From Pseudomonadota bacterium (GTDB taxonomy: Bacteria; Pseudomonadota; Alphaproteobacteria; Acetobacterales; Acetobacteraceae): 63,540 nucleotides of DNA. The stretch's first letter is position 1. Every line of letters starts with the position of its first letter. The position numbers and the translations under genes were made by a program. Shown here in pieces: positions 34,969 to 44,389 of the stretch. A model generated the notes under the pieces. It was not told the origin of the DNA. It was given only the letters and a program-made list of their open reading frames with translations, and did no database searches. The DNA lies in NCBI GenBank assembly GCA_021780935.1, contig JAJXXT010000014.1, positions 1 through 63,540 on the forward strand, written 5' to 3'.

Positions 34969-35098
34969 GGCTTGCCGATCCGATCATTCAGGCTAGCAAA
35001 ATGGTAAGATAGGTTTCGAAGATTGCCAAGTTTCGCTGTTCGCTTTGCCATGCGCGGCTGGTTCATTGCGCCTCGTTGTCGGGACCGGACAGGAAATG
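34969..35098. promoter_or_regulatory. Divergent control region of lrp-like gene and arginase
   Basis: A 130-base gap with an AT-richer core (about 34990-35035) unlike the surrounding DNA. It must hold both start signals and the likely operator of the Lrp protein. No clean consensus -35/-10 pair or perfect palindrome could be picked by eye. Confidence 0.45.
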
Positions 35099-36028
35099 AT
35101 GAGCACACGCCATTGCCGACTGATCGGCGCGCCGGTGCGCGACGGCGCCGGGCGACGGGGCTGCGAGATGGGCCCGGACGCGCTGCGAACCGCGGGGCTG
35201 GCCGAGGCGATCGCCGGCCTCGGGCATGCCGTGACCGATCTCGGCACCCTGTCCCCTCCCCCGCCGCGCCCGGCGAACTTTCCCAACCCCGCGCTGAAGA
35301 ACCTGCCGGAGGTCGCGGCCTGGGTGGCACTGCTCGCCGAGGTGGCGTTTGCCGAAAGTGCCGAGGGGATGCCGGTCTTCATGGGCGGCGATCACAGCCT
35401 GTCGGCCGGCACGGTCGCTGGCCTGGCACGCCGGGCCGCAGCACTCGGCCGGCCGCTCTTCGTGCTCTGGCTCGACGCGCACCCGGATTTTCACAGCCTG
35501 CACTCGACCGCGAGCGGCAACATCCACGGCACGCCGGTCGCCTATGTCACCGGCCAGCCGGGCTTCGCCGGCGGGCTGCCGCCGCCCGCCGCGACCGTGG
35601 ACCCGCGCGATGTCGCGATGCTCGGCATCCGCAGCGTCGATACCGCGGAGCGCCAGGCGCTCGGCGAAAGCGGCATCACCGTGTTCGACATGCGCGCCAT
35701 CGACGAGCACGGCATCGCGGCGCTGCTGGCGCGGTTTCTCGATCGCGTGCGCGAGGCGAACGGGCTGTTGCATGTGAGTTTCGACGTCGATTTCCTCGAC
35801 CCCGGCATCGCGCCGGCCGTCGGCACCACGGTGCCGGGCGGCGCCACGTTCCGCGAGGCGCATCTGGTGATGGAGATGCTGCACGACAGCGACCTGGTCT
35901 CCAGCCTCGACCTGGTGGAGCTGAACCCGTTCCTCGACGAGCGCGGCCGGACCGCGACGCTGCTGGTGGATCTCGTCGCCAGCCTGGTGGGCCGGCGCGT
36001 GCTCGACCGTCCGACAAGGAGTTTCTGA
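35099..36028 (+). CDS. rocF: Arginase
   Basis: Hydrolyses arginine to ornithine and urea with a dinuclear Mn site. The 309-residue protein shows the metal motifs GGDHS (H99), DAHPDF (D126, H128, D130) and SFDVDFLDP (D229, D231), plus HSTASGNIHG, which binds substrate. ATG 35099 is preferred to 35096 because AGGA is better spaced. The stop overlaps the next start (TGATG), so ornithine cyclodeaminase is translationally coupled. It is the first step of an arginine to proline to glutamate route. Confidence 0.95.
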   Translation: MSTRHCRLIGAPVRDGAGRRGCEMGPDALRTAGLAEAIAGLGHAVTDLGTLSPPPPRPANFPNPALKNLPEVAAWVALLAEVAFAESAEGMPVFMGGDHSLSAGTVAGLARRAAALGRPLFVLWLDAHPDFHSLHSTASGNIHGTPVAYVTGQPGFAGGLPPPAATVDPRDVAMLGIRSVDTAERQALGESGITVFDMRAIDEHGIAALLARFLDRVREANGLLHVSFDVDFLDPGIAPAVGTTVPGGATFREAHLVMEMLHDSDLVSSLDLVELNPFLDERGRTATLLVDLVASLVGRRVLDRPTRSF

Positions 36029-37071
36029 TGTCCGCCGCCGCCAACCTCAACATTGTGCCGTTCGTCAGCGTCGATCGCATGATGAAGCTGATCAACGCGA
36101 TCGGCATCGAGCGGTTCCTCACCGAGCTTGCCGCCTATGTCGAGGCGGATTTCCGCCGTTGGGAGAGTTTCGACAAGACCGCGCGCGTCGCCGCCCATTC
36201 GCCGGATGGGGTGATCGAGCTGATGCCGGCGAGCGATGCTTCGCTCTATGCCTTCAAATACGTGAACGGCCACCCGAAGAACACGCGCGCCGGCCGGCAG
36301 ACCGTGACCGCGTTCGGGTTGCTCGCGGATGTGGCGACGGGCTACCCGATTCTGCTGTCGGAGATGACCATCCTGACGGCGCTGCGCACGGCCGCAACCT
36401 CGGCGGTGGCGGCGAAATACCTGGCACCGGCGGGGGCGCGCGCGATGGCGCTGATCGGCAACGGCGCGCAATCCGAGTTTCAGGCCATGGCGTTCCGCGC
36501 GATGCTCGGCATCCGCACGCTGCGCCTCTACGACATCGACGCTGCGGCGACGGCGAAATGCGCCGCCAACCTCGCGCGCTTCGGCTTCACGGTGACGTCG
36601 TGCGGCTCCGTCGAGGAAGCGATGCAGGGGGTGCAGATCGTCACCACCGCGACCGCCGACAAGCAGTATGCGACCATCCTTTCCGACAACCTAGTCGGTG
36701 CCGGCATGCACATCAACGCGATCGGCGGCGACTGCCCGGGCAAGACCGAGCTGCATCGCGACATCCTGCTGCGGTCCAGTATCTTCGTGGAATATCCGCC
36801 GCAGACGCGAATCGAGGGCGAGATCCAGCAACTGCCGCCGGACTATCCGGTGGCCGAGCTTTGGCGGGTGGTGTCCGGCAGCGCGCCCGGCCGAGGCGGT
36901 GCGAGCGAGATCACGCTGTTCGACTCCGTCGGTTTCGCGATCGAGGATTTCTCGGCACTGCGCTATGTCCGCGACCAGGTGTTGCAGACGCCGGTCTTCG
37001 AGCCGCTCGACATGCTCGCCGACCCCGACGACCCGCGCGACCTGTTCGGCATGATCCTTCGTGCCGCCTGA
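36028..37071 (+). CDS. ocd: Ornithine cyclodeaminase
   Basis: NAD-dependent enzyme of the OCD/mu-crystallin family that turns ornithine into proline and ammonia. The 347-residue protein has substrate-contact residues (ELMPASDASLYAFKYVNGHP), TILTALRTAATSAVAAKYLA, and the Rossmann motif ALIGNGAQSEFQ. AAGGAG sits before the ATG. The gene lies directly after arginase and before putA, which consumes the proline. The order of genes follows the order of reactions. Confidence 0.94.
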   Translation: MSAAANLNIVPFVSVDRMMKLINAIGIERFLTELAAYVEADFRRWESFDKTARVAAHSPDGVIELMPASDASLYAFKYVNGHPKNTRAGRQTVTAFGLLADVATGYPILLSEMTILTALRTAATSAVAAKYLAPAGARAMALIGNGAQSEFQAMAFRAMLGIRTLRLYDIDAAATAKCAANLARFGFTVTSCGSVEEAMQGVQIVTTATADKQYATILSDNLVGAGMHINAIGGDCPGKTELHRDILLRSSIFVEYPPQTRIEGEIQQLPPDYPVAELWRVVSGSAPGRGGASEITLFDSVGFAIEDFSALRYVRDQVLQTPVFEPLDMLADPDDPRDLFGMILRAA

Positions 37072-37179
37072 TCGGGGGCACGGCGTGAGGGGCGGCGCGA
37101 CATCCGGCCGGCTGGCGTCGCGCTCTTCCCTCATGGCGGGTCGGCGCGGCATGGTGGGGCGCGCATCTCGGGGGATCGC

Positions 37180-40100
37180 ATGACCAACACCCGGCCGTTC
37201 GCCGCCTTCGCCGCCGATCGCGTGCCGCGCGACGCACTGCGCCGGCGCATCACCGCGGCGACGCGCCGGCCGGAGACGGAATGCGTCCCGCCGCTGCTGG
37301 AGGCGGCACGGATGGACGCGGCGGCGCTGGCGGCGACACGCGCCACGGCCGGACGGCTGATCCGCGCACTGCGGGCCAGGCGCCATGGTGGCAGCGTCGA
37401 GGGGTTGATGCAGGAATACGCGCTGTCCAGCGAGGAAGGGGTTGCGCTGATGTGCCTCGCCGAGGCGCTGCTGCGCATCCCCGACACCGCGACGCGCGAC
37501 GCGCTGATCCGCGATAAGATCGGCGGCGGCGACTGGCGGGCGCATCTCGGTCATTCGCCCTCGCTGTTCGTCAACGCCGCGACCTGGGGCCTGGTGGTGA
37601 CCGGCTCGCTGACGTCGCTGGCCAGCGAGACCGGGCTTTCGGGTGCGCTGGCGCGGCTGGTGGCGCGCGGCGGTGAACCGCTGATCCGCGGCGGGGTCGA
37701 TGTCGCGATGCGGCTGCTCGGCGAGCAGTTCGTCATGGGCGAGACGGTGCCGCAGGCGCTGGCGCGGGCACGCAGGCTGGAGGCGCGCGGCTTTCGCCAC
37801 TCCTACGACATGCTGGGCGAGGCGGCGGCGACGGCGGCCGATGCGCGCCGCTATCGCGACGCCTATGAGGCGGCGATCCACGCCATCGGGGCGGCGGCCG
37901 AGGGGCGCGGGCCGATCGAGGGGCCAGGGATTTCCATCAAGCTCTCGGCGCTGCACCCGCGCTATGGCCGCGCCCAGCGCGGGCGCATGATCGGCGAGCT
38001 TTATCCGGTGCTGCGCGACCTCGTTCTGCTGGCCCGCCGTTACGATATCGGTATCAATCTCGACGCCGAGGAGGCCGACCGGCTGGAGCCTTCGCTCGAT
38101 CTGCTGGCAGCCCTGTGCCGCGAGGAAGCACTCGCTGGCTGGGGCGGCATCGGCTTTGTGGTGCAGGCCTATCAGAAGCGGGCGCCGCTGGTGCTCGACT
38201 GGGTGGTGGCACTGGCGCGCGAGACCGGCCACCGGCTGATGGTGCGCCTGGTGAAGGGCGCCTATTGGGACGCCGAGATCAAGCGCGCGCAGATCGACGG
38301 GCTCGGCGGCTACCCCGTCTATACCCGCAAGGTGCACACCGATGTCGCCTACCTCGCCTGCGCGAAGCGGCTGCTGGCAGCCACCGATGCGGTGTTTCCG
38401 CAATTCGCCACCCACAACGCGATGACGCTGGCGGCGATCCACACGCTGGCCGGCGCCGACGCCCCACCCGATCGTTACGAGTTCCAGTGCCTGCACGGCA
38501 TGGGCGAGCCGCTGTACGAGGAGGTGGTCGGCAGGCAGCATCTCGACCGCGCCTGCCGCATCTACGCGCCGGTGGGCACGCACGCGACACTGCTCGCCTA
38601 TCTCGTGCGCCGGCTGCTGGAGAACGGGGCGAACGCGTCCTTCGTCCATCGCCTGGCGGACCCGAACGTTGCTGAGGCGGAACTTCTTGCCGACCCGGTG
38701 ACGGAAGCGGCGGCGCTGCGGCCGCCGGGCGCGCCACACCCGGCGATCAAGCTGCCGCGCGACATGCTGGGCGGGCGGGTCAACTCGGCGGGGCTCGATC
38801 TCGCCAGCGAGGATGTGCTGGAGGCGCTCGCCGCAAGCTGCGCCGGCGCCGGCCCGTGGCACGCAGCGCCGATGCTGGGGGATGGCGCGGTGGCGGGCGC
38901 GGCCGGCGCGGTGCTCAACCCGGCCGATCACGGCGACGTCGTGGGCACCGTTACGGAGGCGGATGGGGCGGTGGTGGCGCGGGCCATGGCACTTGCCGAA
39001 GCCGCTGCACCGGGCTGGGCCGCGACACCGCCCGCCCACCGCGCCGCGATGCTGCGCCGCACTGCGGACCTACTGGAGGCGCGGAGCGAAGCATTGATCC
39101 CGCTGATCGTGCGCGAGGCCGGCAAGTCGCTTGCCGACGCGGTGGGCGAAATCCGCGAGGCAACGGACTTCCTGCGCTATTACGCCGATCAAATCACGGA
39201 TTTCGACAACGCGACGCACCGTCCGCTGGGACCCGTGGTGTGCATCAGCCCGTGGAATTTTCCGCTTTCCATCTTCACCGGCCAGGTGGCCGCGGCGCTG
39301 GCGGCGGGCAACCCGGTGCTCGCCAAGCCCGCGCCGGAAACGCCGCTGATCGCCGCCCAGGCCGTTACGATCCTGCACGAAGCCGGCGTTCCGCCGGGAG
39401 TGCTGCAACTCCTGCCGGGCGGCACGGCGACGGGTGCGGCGCTGGTGGCGGACGCGCGGACAAGGGGCGTCGTGTTCACCGGCTCGACCGAGGCCGCGCG
39501 GCATATTCAGGCGAGTCTTGCCGCACATGGTGAGGGCGCGCCGGTGCCGCTGATCGCCGAGACCGGCGGGCAGAACGCGATGGTCGTCGATTCCTCTGCG
39601 CTGCCGGAGCAGGTCGTGGCGGATGCGGTCCGTTCCGCGTTCGATTCGGCGGGGCAACGCTGCTCGGCCCTGCGCGTGCTCTGCGTGCAGGAGGATGTGG
39701 CCGAACCCATCTTCACGATGCTGCGCGGCGCGATGCGCGAGCTTGCGGTCGGCAACCCCGACCGGCTCGCGACCGATGTCGGCCCGGTGATTTCGGCGCG
39801 CGCGCGCGACGGCATTCTCGGGCATGTCGCGGCGATGCGCGCCCGGGGCCGGGCGGTCGAGACGCTGCCGCTGCCGGCGGCATGCGAAGCGGGCACGTTC
39901 GTGGCACCGACGCTGATCGAGATCGAGGACATCGCAGAGCTCAAGCGGGAAGTATTCGGGCCGGTGCTGCACCTGCTGCGTTTCCGCCGCGACCGGCTGG
40001 ACGCGCTGATGGCCGGCATCAACGCCACGGGCTACGCGCTGACCTTCGGCGTGCACACGCGCATCGCCGAGACCGAGGCGCGCGCGACCGGCCTCGCCGC

Positions 40101-40764
40101 CGCCGGCAATATCTATGTCAATCGCGACATGATCGGCGCGGTCGTGGGCGTGCAGCCGTTTGGCGGACGCAATCTGTCCGGCACCGGCCCAAAGGCCGGC
40201 GGACCGCTCTATCTCCGCCGGTTGCTGGCCGAGGCACCACCGTCGGCCGGGGGCACGGTGCCCCAGCCGGCCGCGGACTGGGTCGCCCATCTGCGCGCCA
40301 TCGCCTCCCCGCTCGCCGAGATCTGCGCCGCCCTCGCGGCCACCACCAGGTTCGGCGCGGTGGAGGAGTTGGGCGGCGTGGTCGGCGAGCGCAACCGCTA
40401 TGAACCGGTGGCGCGCGGTACGGTGCTGTGCCTCGGCGCACGGCATGAGGTTTCGGTGACCGCGGCACTCGCCACCGGCAACCGCGCCCTGGTGGCGTTG
40501 GGCACCGAGATTCCGCCCGCATTCGCGGGACACGTCGTTCCGATCACGGACTGGCGCGGCGAAGCGTTCGACGCGGTGCTGTTCGACGGCGAGGCAGCGC
40601 AGGCGCGAACGCTTGCGCAGGCGCTGGCCGAACGGCCTGGCCCGATCGTGGCGCTGCATCTCGTCGCCGACGGGCTGCGGCTGGAGGCGCTGCTCGCCGA
40701 GCGCAGCATCAGCGTCAACACCGCCGCCGCCGGCGGCAACGCGACGCTGATGGCGCTCGTCTAG
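37180..40764 (+). CDS. putA: Bifunctional proline dehydrogenase / P5C dehydrogenase PutA
   Basis: Oxidises proline to glutamate in two steps with substrate channelling. The 1194-residue protein has an alpha-helical N-terminus, an FAD-binding PRODH barrel (about 150-460, LVKGAYWDAEIKRAQ from residue 356), and a P5C dehydrogenase domain (about 540-1010) with catalytic C828 in SAGQRCSALRV. A C-terminal ALDH-like extension follows (about 1020-1194). No N-terminal ribbon-helix-helix is present, so it is type B and does not repress its own gene. The stop overlaps the qor stop in convergent orientation. Confidence 0.95.
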   Translation: MTNTRPFAAFAADRVPRDALRRRITAATRRPETECVPPLLEAARMDAAALAATRATAGRLIRALRARRHGGSVEGLMQEYALSSEEGVALMCLAEALLRIPDTATRDALIRDKIGGGDWRAHLGHSPSLFVNAATWGLVVTGSLTSLASETGLSGALARLVARGGEPLIRGGVDVAMRLLGEQFVMGETVPQALARARRLEARGFRHSYDMLGEAAATAADARRYRDAYEAAIHAIGAAAEGRGPIEGPGISIKLSALHPRYGRAQRGRMIGELYPVLRDLVLLARRYDIGINLDAEEADRLEPSLDLLAALCREEALAGWGGIGFVVQAYQKRAPLVLDWVVALARETGHRLMVRLVKGAYWDAEIKRAQIDGLGGYPVYTRKVHTDVAYLACAKRLLAATDAVFPQFATHNAMTLAAIHTLAGADAPPDRYEFQCLHGMGEPLYEEVVGRQHLDRACRIYAPVGTHATLLAYLVRRLLENGANASFVHRLADPNVAEAELLADPVTEAAALRPPGAPHPAIKLPRDMLGGRVNSAGLDLASEDVLEALAASCAGAGPWHAAPMLGDGAVAGAAGAVLNPADHGDVVGTVTEADGAVVARAMALAEAAAPGWAATPPAHRAAMLRRTADLLEARSEALIPLIVREAGKSLADAVGEIREATDFLRYYADQITDFDNATHRPLGPVVCISPWNFPLSIFTGQVAAALAAGNPVLAKPAPETPLIAAQAVTILHEAGVPPGVLQLLPGGTATGAALVADARTRGVVFTGSTEAARHIQASLAAHGEGAPVPLIAETGGQNAMVVDSSALPEQVVADAVRSAFDSAGQRCSALRVLCVQEDVAEPIFTMLRGAMRELAVGNPDRLATDVGPVISARARDGILGHVAAMRARGRAVETLPLPAACEAGTFVAPTLIEIEDIAELKREVFGPVLHLLRFRRDRLDALMAGINATGYALTFGVHTRIAETEARATGLAAAGNIYVNRDMIGAVVGVQPFGGRNLSGTGPKAGGPLYLRRLLAEAPPSAGGTVPQPAADWVAHLRAIASPLAEICAALAATTRFGAVEELGGVVGERNRYEPVARGTVLCLGARHEVSVTAALATGNRALVALGTEIPPAFAGHVVPITDWRGEAFDAVLFDGEAAQARTLAQALAERPGPIVALHLVADGLRLEALLAERSISVNTAAAGGNATLMALV

Positions 40765-41762
40765 AGCGAAACGTCCAGCATGATCTTGCCGATATGCGTG
40801 CTGGTCTGCATCAGCGCGTGCGCCTCGGCGGCTTCGGCGAGTTTGAAGGTGCGGTGGATGACGGGCCCGCAGCGCCCGGCGGCGAGCACCGGCCAGACGC
40901 GCTCCCGCAAGGCCTGGGCGATCGCGCCCTTCTGCGCGGTAGTGCGCGGGCGCATCGTCGAGCCACAGACCGTCAGCCGCCGCGTCATGATCGGCGCGAG
41001 ATCGAATGTCTCCAGCTTCGATCCCTGCAGGAAGGCGATCAGCACCAGCCGCCCGTCGAGCGCCAGCGCGCGGATGTTGCGCGGAAAATAGGCGGCGCCA
41101 ACCATGTCCAGCACCACATCGACGCCGCGTCCGTCCGTCGCCTTGCGGATCTCGCCGAGGAAATCCGCCTCGCTGTAATTGATCGCGACGGCACCCAGCG
41201 CTTCCGCCGCGCGCACCTTCGCCGCACTGCCGACGGTGGTGAAGACGCGGGCGCCGAACTCGCGGGCAAGCTGGATCGCGGTGACGCCGATGCCGGAGGT
41301 GCCGCCATGCACCAGCAGCGTTTCGCCGGCGGCGAGGCGGCCGAGCATGAACAGGTTGGCCCAGACGGTGAAATAGGTCTCGGGCAGGGCGGCGGCGCGC
41401 AAGGCGTCGTAGCCGGCGGGCCAGGGCAGTGTCTGTGCCGCGGGGGCGACGGCATACTCCGCATAGCCGCCGCCATTGGTCAGCGCGCAGACCTTGTCGC
41501 CGGGCCGATAGAGCGTCACCTCTGCCCCGGCCGCGACCACCTCGCCCGCGACTTCGAGCCCGAGGATCGGGCTGGCACCCGGCGGCGGCGGATAGCTGCC
41601 TTGGCGCTGCGAGACGTCCGGCCGGTTCACCCCGGCGGCGAGCACGCGGATCAGCACCTCGTCGGGCCTGGGGGTCGGCACCGGGCCATGCACCGGCACC
41701 ATCACCTCCGGCCCTCCCGGGGCGGTGTAGCCGATATGGGTCATGGTCGTCGGCACGCTCAT
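40761..41762 (-). CDS. qor: NAD(P)H-quinone oxidoreductase, zeta-crystallin type
   Basis: A 333-residue medium-chain reductase (PIG3/QOR group) without the structural zinc. The GroES-like N-terminal domain has GVNRPDVSQRQGSYPPPPGAS, the NADPH fold has LLVHGGTSGIGVTAIQLA, and the C-terminus ends in the helix FKLAEAAEAHALMQT. GGAGG precedes ATG 41762; the longer upstream frame is noncoding. It reduces quinones by one or two electrons. It is the last gene of the unit with the amino-acid ABC genes, 34 bases after the permease. Confidence 0.93.
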   Translation of the reverse strand: MSVPTTMTHIGYTAPGGPEVMVPVHGPVPTPRPDEVLIRVLAAGVNRPDVSQRQGSYPPPPGASPILGLEVAGEVVAAGAEVTLYRPGDKVCALTNGGGYAEYAVAPAAQTLPWPAGYDALRAAALPETYFTVWANLFMLGRLAAGETLLVHGGTSGIGVTAIQLAREFGARVFTTVGSAAKVRAAEALGAVAINYSEADFLGEIRKATDGRGVDVVLDMVGAAYFPRNIRALALDGRLVLIAFLQGSKLETFDLAPIMTRRLTVCGSTMRPRTTAQKGAIAQALRERVWPVLAAGRCGPVIHRTFKLAEAAEAHALMQTSTHIGKIMLDVSL

Positions 41763-41796
41763 CGCTGGTCCTCCGCGTCTCGTGGGCCTGCGGATA

Positions 41797-42480
41797 CTAC
41801 AGATGCTCGGCCAGCACATAGGCACGCCCGAAACGCCGCTCGATGCGCATCTGCACCAGCGACCAGGCACTGGTCAGCGCCAGGTAGTAAATGGCCGCGA
41901 TGGTGAACAGCTCGATCACCATGAATTGCTGCTGGATCAGGATCTGGGTGCGCCGTAGCAGCTCCTGCATCGAGACGACCGAGGCAAGCGAGGTGGTTTT
42001 CAGCATCCCGTTCACGGAGTTCCCGAGCGGCGGGATGATCACGCGCATCGCCTGCGGCCCGGTCACATGACGCAACACCTGATAGCGGGAGAGGCCGAGC
42101 GCCCGCGCCGCGTCGCGCTGGCCGGCCGGCACGGCGAGCAGGCCGGCGCGCAGGATTTCCGAGAGGTAGGCCGCCTCGTTGAGCGACAGCCCCAGCAGCG
42201 CCGTCGTGACCACCGAGAAACGGATGCCGATCAGCGGCAGCACAGTAAAGATGATCAGCAACTGCACCAGCAGCGGCGTGCCGCGGAACAGCCAGCTGTA
42301 GAAGCGCGCGGGCCAGGAAAGCCCGCGCCGGCCGGAGAGGCGCAGCAGCGCCACCACGACGCCAAGCGCGAGCCCGCCGATCATCGCGCCGACCGTCAGC
42401 CAGATGGTGACGAGCACCCCGCCCAGCAGGTAGCGATTGAACAGGTAATGGAAAAACCCGCTCCAGTGCCAGACGCGCAT
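41797..42480 (-). CDS. Amino acid ABC transporter permease (HisM/GlnP type)
   Basis: A 227-residue permease with about five helices and the polar amino-acid signature: TIWLTVGAMIGGLALG, WLFRGTPLLVQL, and the EAA loop ARALGLSRYQVLRHVTGPQA. It pairs with the binding protein that precedes it. No ATP-binding subunit is encoded in this unit, so it must share an ATPase from elsewhere. The 5' gap contains three 15-bp repeats. Confidence 0.9.
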   Translation of the reverse strand: MRVWHWSGFFHYLFNRYLLGGVLVTIWLTVGAMIGGLALGVVVALLRLSGRRGLSWPARFYSWLFRGTPLLVQLLIIFTVLPLIGIRFSVVTTALLGLSLNEAAYLSEILRAGLLAVPAGQRDAARALGLSRYQVLRHVTGPQAMRVIIPPLGNSVNGMLKTTSLASVVSMQELLRRTQILIQQQFMVIELFTIAAIYYLALTSAWSLVQMRIERRFGRAYVLAEHL

Positions 42481-42483
42481 GCC

Positions 42484-42528
42484 CGCCCCAACCTCACCCG
42501 TTCCAACCTGGCCCGCCCCGATCCGTCA
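42484..42528. repeat. 15-bp imperfect tandem repeat between permease and binding-protein genes
   Basis: CGCCCCAACCTCACC (42484), CGTTCCAACCTGGCC (42499) and CGCCCCGATCCGTCA (42514) are three successive 15-bp units in the gap between two genes of one operon. Confidence 0.7.
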
Positions 42529-42549
42529 GACCATCATTGCATCAGGCGA

Positions 42550-43359
42550 TCATTTCGGTCCCACGACGTCAAACGGCCCCGGCCACGCCGTGACGCCGTA
42601 CTGTCCGAGCAGTTTCTGGAACGAGCCATCCTTGCGCATGCCGGTCAGCACGCCGGCCACCGCCTCCGCCAGTTTTTTCGAGCGCGTGGCGAACGCGATG
42701 GGCGTCGGGTAGAGGCCTGACAGAGCCTGGGTGAAATCACCCTTGTCCTGATACTGCTTGGCGGTGCTGTCGATGGTGACGACGGCCGCGACCTGCCCGG
42801 CGGCGAGCGCCTGGAAAGCGAGCGCGAAATTGTTGAACGGCCGCACCACGAGTGGCTTGCCGCCCTTGGCCGCAATCGCCTTCGCCATGTCCAGGGTGCG
42901 CTGGTACTCGAAGCCGCCCTGCTCCACACCCACGGCATGGCCCGCGAGATCCATGACCGACTTCACGTGCAACGGGTTGCCGCGCCGCACGGAAACGCTG
43001 ATCGCCTGTTCTTCGTAGCGCACCATCTGCACGATTTTGGTGCGTGCGGCGGTGTAGAACATGCCGGTGTTGATCATGTCCCAGCGCTTGGCGGCGAGAC
43101 CGGGAATCATCGTATCGAACTCGGTCTGAACATAGCTCGGCTTGAGGCAGAGGCGCTTCGCGATCTCGGCGCCGAGAGTGATCCGCATGCCGCTGAGGAC
43201 GCCCTTGGCATTGACATATTGCATCGGTGGCAGCGTCGGATTGGTGGACATGGTGAGCGTGCCGGGCTTGATCAGCTCGGACGCCGGGACCTTCGGCGCG
43301 CAGGTCTGGGCGAACGCGACCGAGGGCAGCAGCAGCAAGGCGGCAACCAGAGTGCGCAT
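42550..43359 (-). CDS. Amino acid ABC transporter substrate-binding protein
   Basis: A 269-residue periplasmic family 3 binding protein. The signal peptide is short (about 1-18, SVAFA), then KPGTLTMSTNPTLPPMQYVNAKG and EFDTMIPGLAAKRWDMINTGMFYTAAR, the usual amino-acid-binding start, and VSVRRGNPLHVKSVMDLAGHAVGVEQGGFEYQRTL. AGGAG sits before ATG 43359. Which amino acid is bound is not clear. It begins 17 bases after the DapA-like stop. Confidence 0.9.
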   Translation of the reverse strand: MRTLVAALLLLPSVAFAQTCAPKVPASELIKPGTLTMSTNPTLPPMQYVNAKGVLSGMRITLGAEIAKRLCLKPSYVQTEFDTMIPGLAAKRWDMINTGMFYTAARTKIVQMVRYEEQAISVSVRRGNPLHVKSVMDLAGHAVGVEQGGFEYQRTLDMAKAIAAKGGKPLVVRPFNNFALAFQALAAGQVAAVVTIDSTAKQYQDKGDFTQALSGLYPTPIAFATRSKKLAEAVAGVLTGMRKDGSFQKLLGQYGVTAWPGPFDVVGPK

Positions 43360-43376
43360 TGTCGGATCTCCTGTGC

Positions 43377-44300
43377 TCATGCGGTGACGAAGGACGTTGC
43401 AATCGGCGTGCCGGCGCCGGCACGCAGCCCCATGCCGGACAGCACCCCGGCGAGCGCCGCGACCTCGTCTGCCGGCAGCGGCAGGCGCGGCGGCCGTGGA
43501 TCACCCATGTCCATGCCCAGCAGCTTGAACGCCGCCTTGGTGCCCGAGACGTAGCGCGGGCCGCCGACGAAGGGCAGCAGCGGTGCCAGGCGGCGGTAGA
43601 GCGGCAGCGCGCGGTCGCGGTCGCCCTGCATGGCGGCGCGGAACATGTCCGCGGACAGTCTTGGCGCCACGTTGGAACAGACGGCCACCCAGCCGGTCGC
43701 GCCGAGCCAGGCGCTCTCGTAGCCGAGGACGCCCGCGAAAACATTCATCCGTCCGCCGCACAGGGCCAGGATGTCGCGCACCCGCGTCGGGTCGAGCGTG
43801 CTTTCCTTGACGTAACGGCAGGCCTCGATGCGCGAAAGCCGGGCGATCAGCACCGGCAGCATGTCCACGTTCGCGGTCGCCGGGTTGTTGTAGACCATCA
43901 GCGGGATGCCGATCGCCTCGCCGATGCGCGCGTAATGGGTGAAGAGTTCGTCCTCGGTGGGCACGGAATAAAACGGCGGGATGACCATCACGCCGTCCGC
44001 GCCCAGCGCCTCCGCCTCGCGCGCGAGCGCCACCGCCTCGTCCGTCCACTCGGCGCCGGTGCCGATGAACACCGGCACGCGGCCGGCGGCGGCGCGGATG
44101 ACCGTCTCGGCCACGCCCGCGCGTTCGTCGCGCGTGAGAGAGAGGAACTCGCCGGTCGAACCCAGCGGGATCAGGCCCTCGACACCCTCGATGATCTGGA
44201 ACTCGACCAGCCGGCGCAAGGCCGCGTGATCGACACTGGCTCCGCCGGCGGCGAAGGGCGTGACAAGGACGGTGAATGTTCCGCGGAACGCTGCTGCCAT
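43377..44300 (-). CDS. DapA-family aldolase/lyase (dihydrodipicolinate synthase-like)
   Basis: A 307-residue TIM barrel of the DHDPS/N-acetylneuraminate lyase family. The Schiff-base lysine is in YVKESTLDP; GSTGEFLSLTRDE is the pyruvate-site loop and YNNPATANVD the tyrosine region. It lies first in a unit with an amino-acid ABC transporter, so it is likely catabolic (a keto-acid or hydroxyproline-type lyase) rather than the lysine biosynthetic DapA. The exact substrate is not known. A weak GGGGATC lies before the ATG. Confidence 0.88.
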   Translation of the reverse strand: MAAAFRGTFTVLVTPFAAGGASVDHAALRRLVEFQIIEGVEGLIPLGSTGEFLSLTRDERAGVAETVIRAAAGRVPVFIGTGAEWTDEAVALAREAEALGADGVMVIPPFYSVPTEDELFTHYARIGEAIGIPLMVYNNPATANVDMLPVLIARLSRIEACRYVKESTLDPTRVRDILALCGGRMNVFAGVLGYESAWLGATGWVAVCSNVAPRLSADMFRAAMQGDRDRALPLYRRLAPLLPFVGGPRYVSGTKAAFKLLGMDMGDPRPPRLPLPADEVAALAGVLSGMGLRAGAGTPIATSFVTA

Positions 44301-44389
44301 CGGTGATCCCCCACGCGGTCGAAGGATGACATCACCAAGCCAACCTCCACGCAAGACAGACCCGACGCAGGGCAGCCCTCGCGGGCGGA

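Noticed and set aside
36691..39039. A 782-codon open frame antisense to putA
   Set aside because: The Arg/Gly/His-rich product is typical of the antisense frame of a GC-rich gene; putA is complete and has all motifs.
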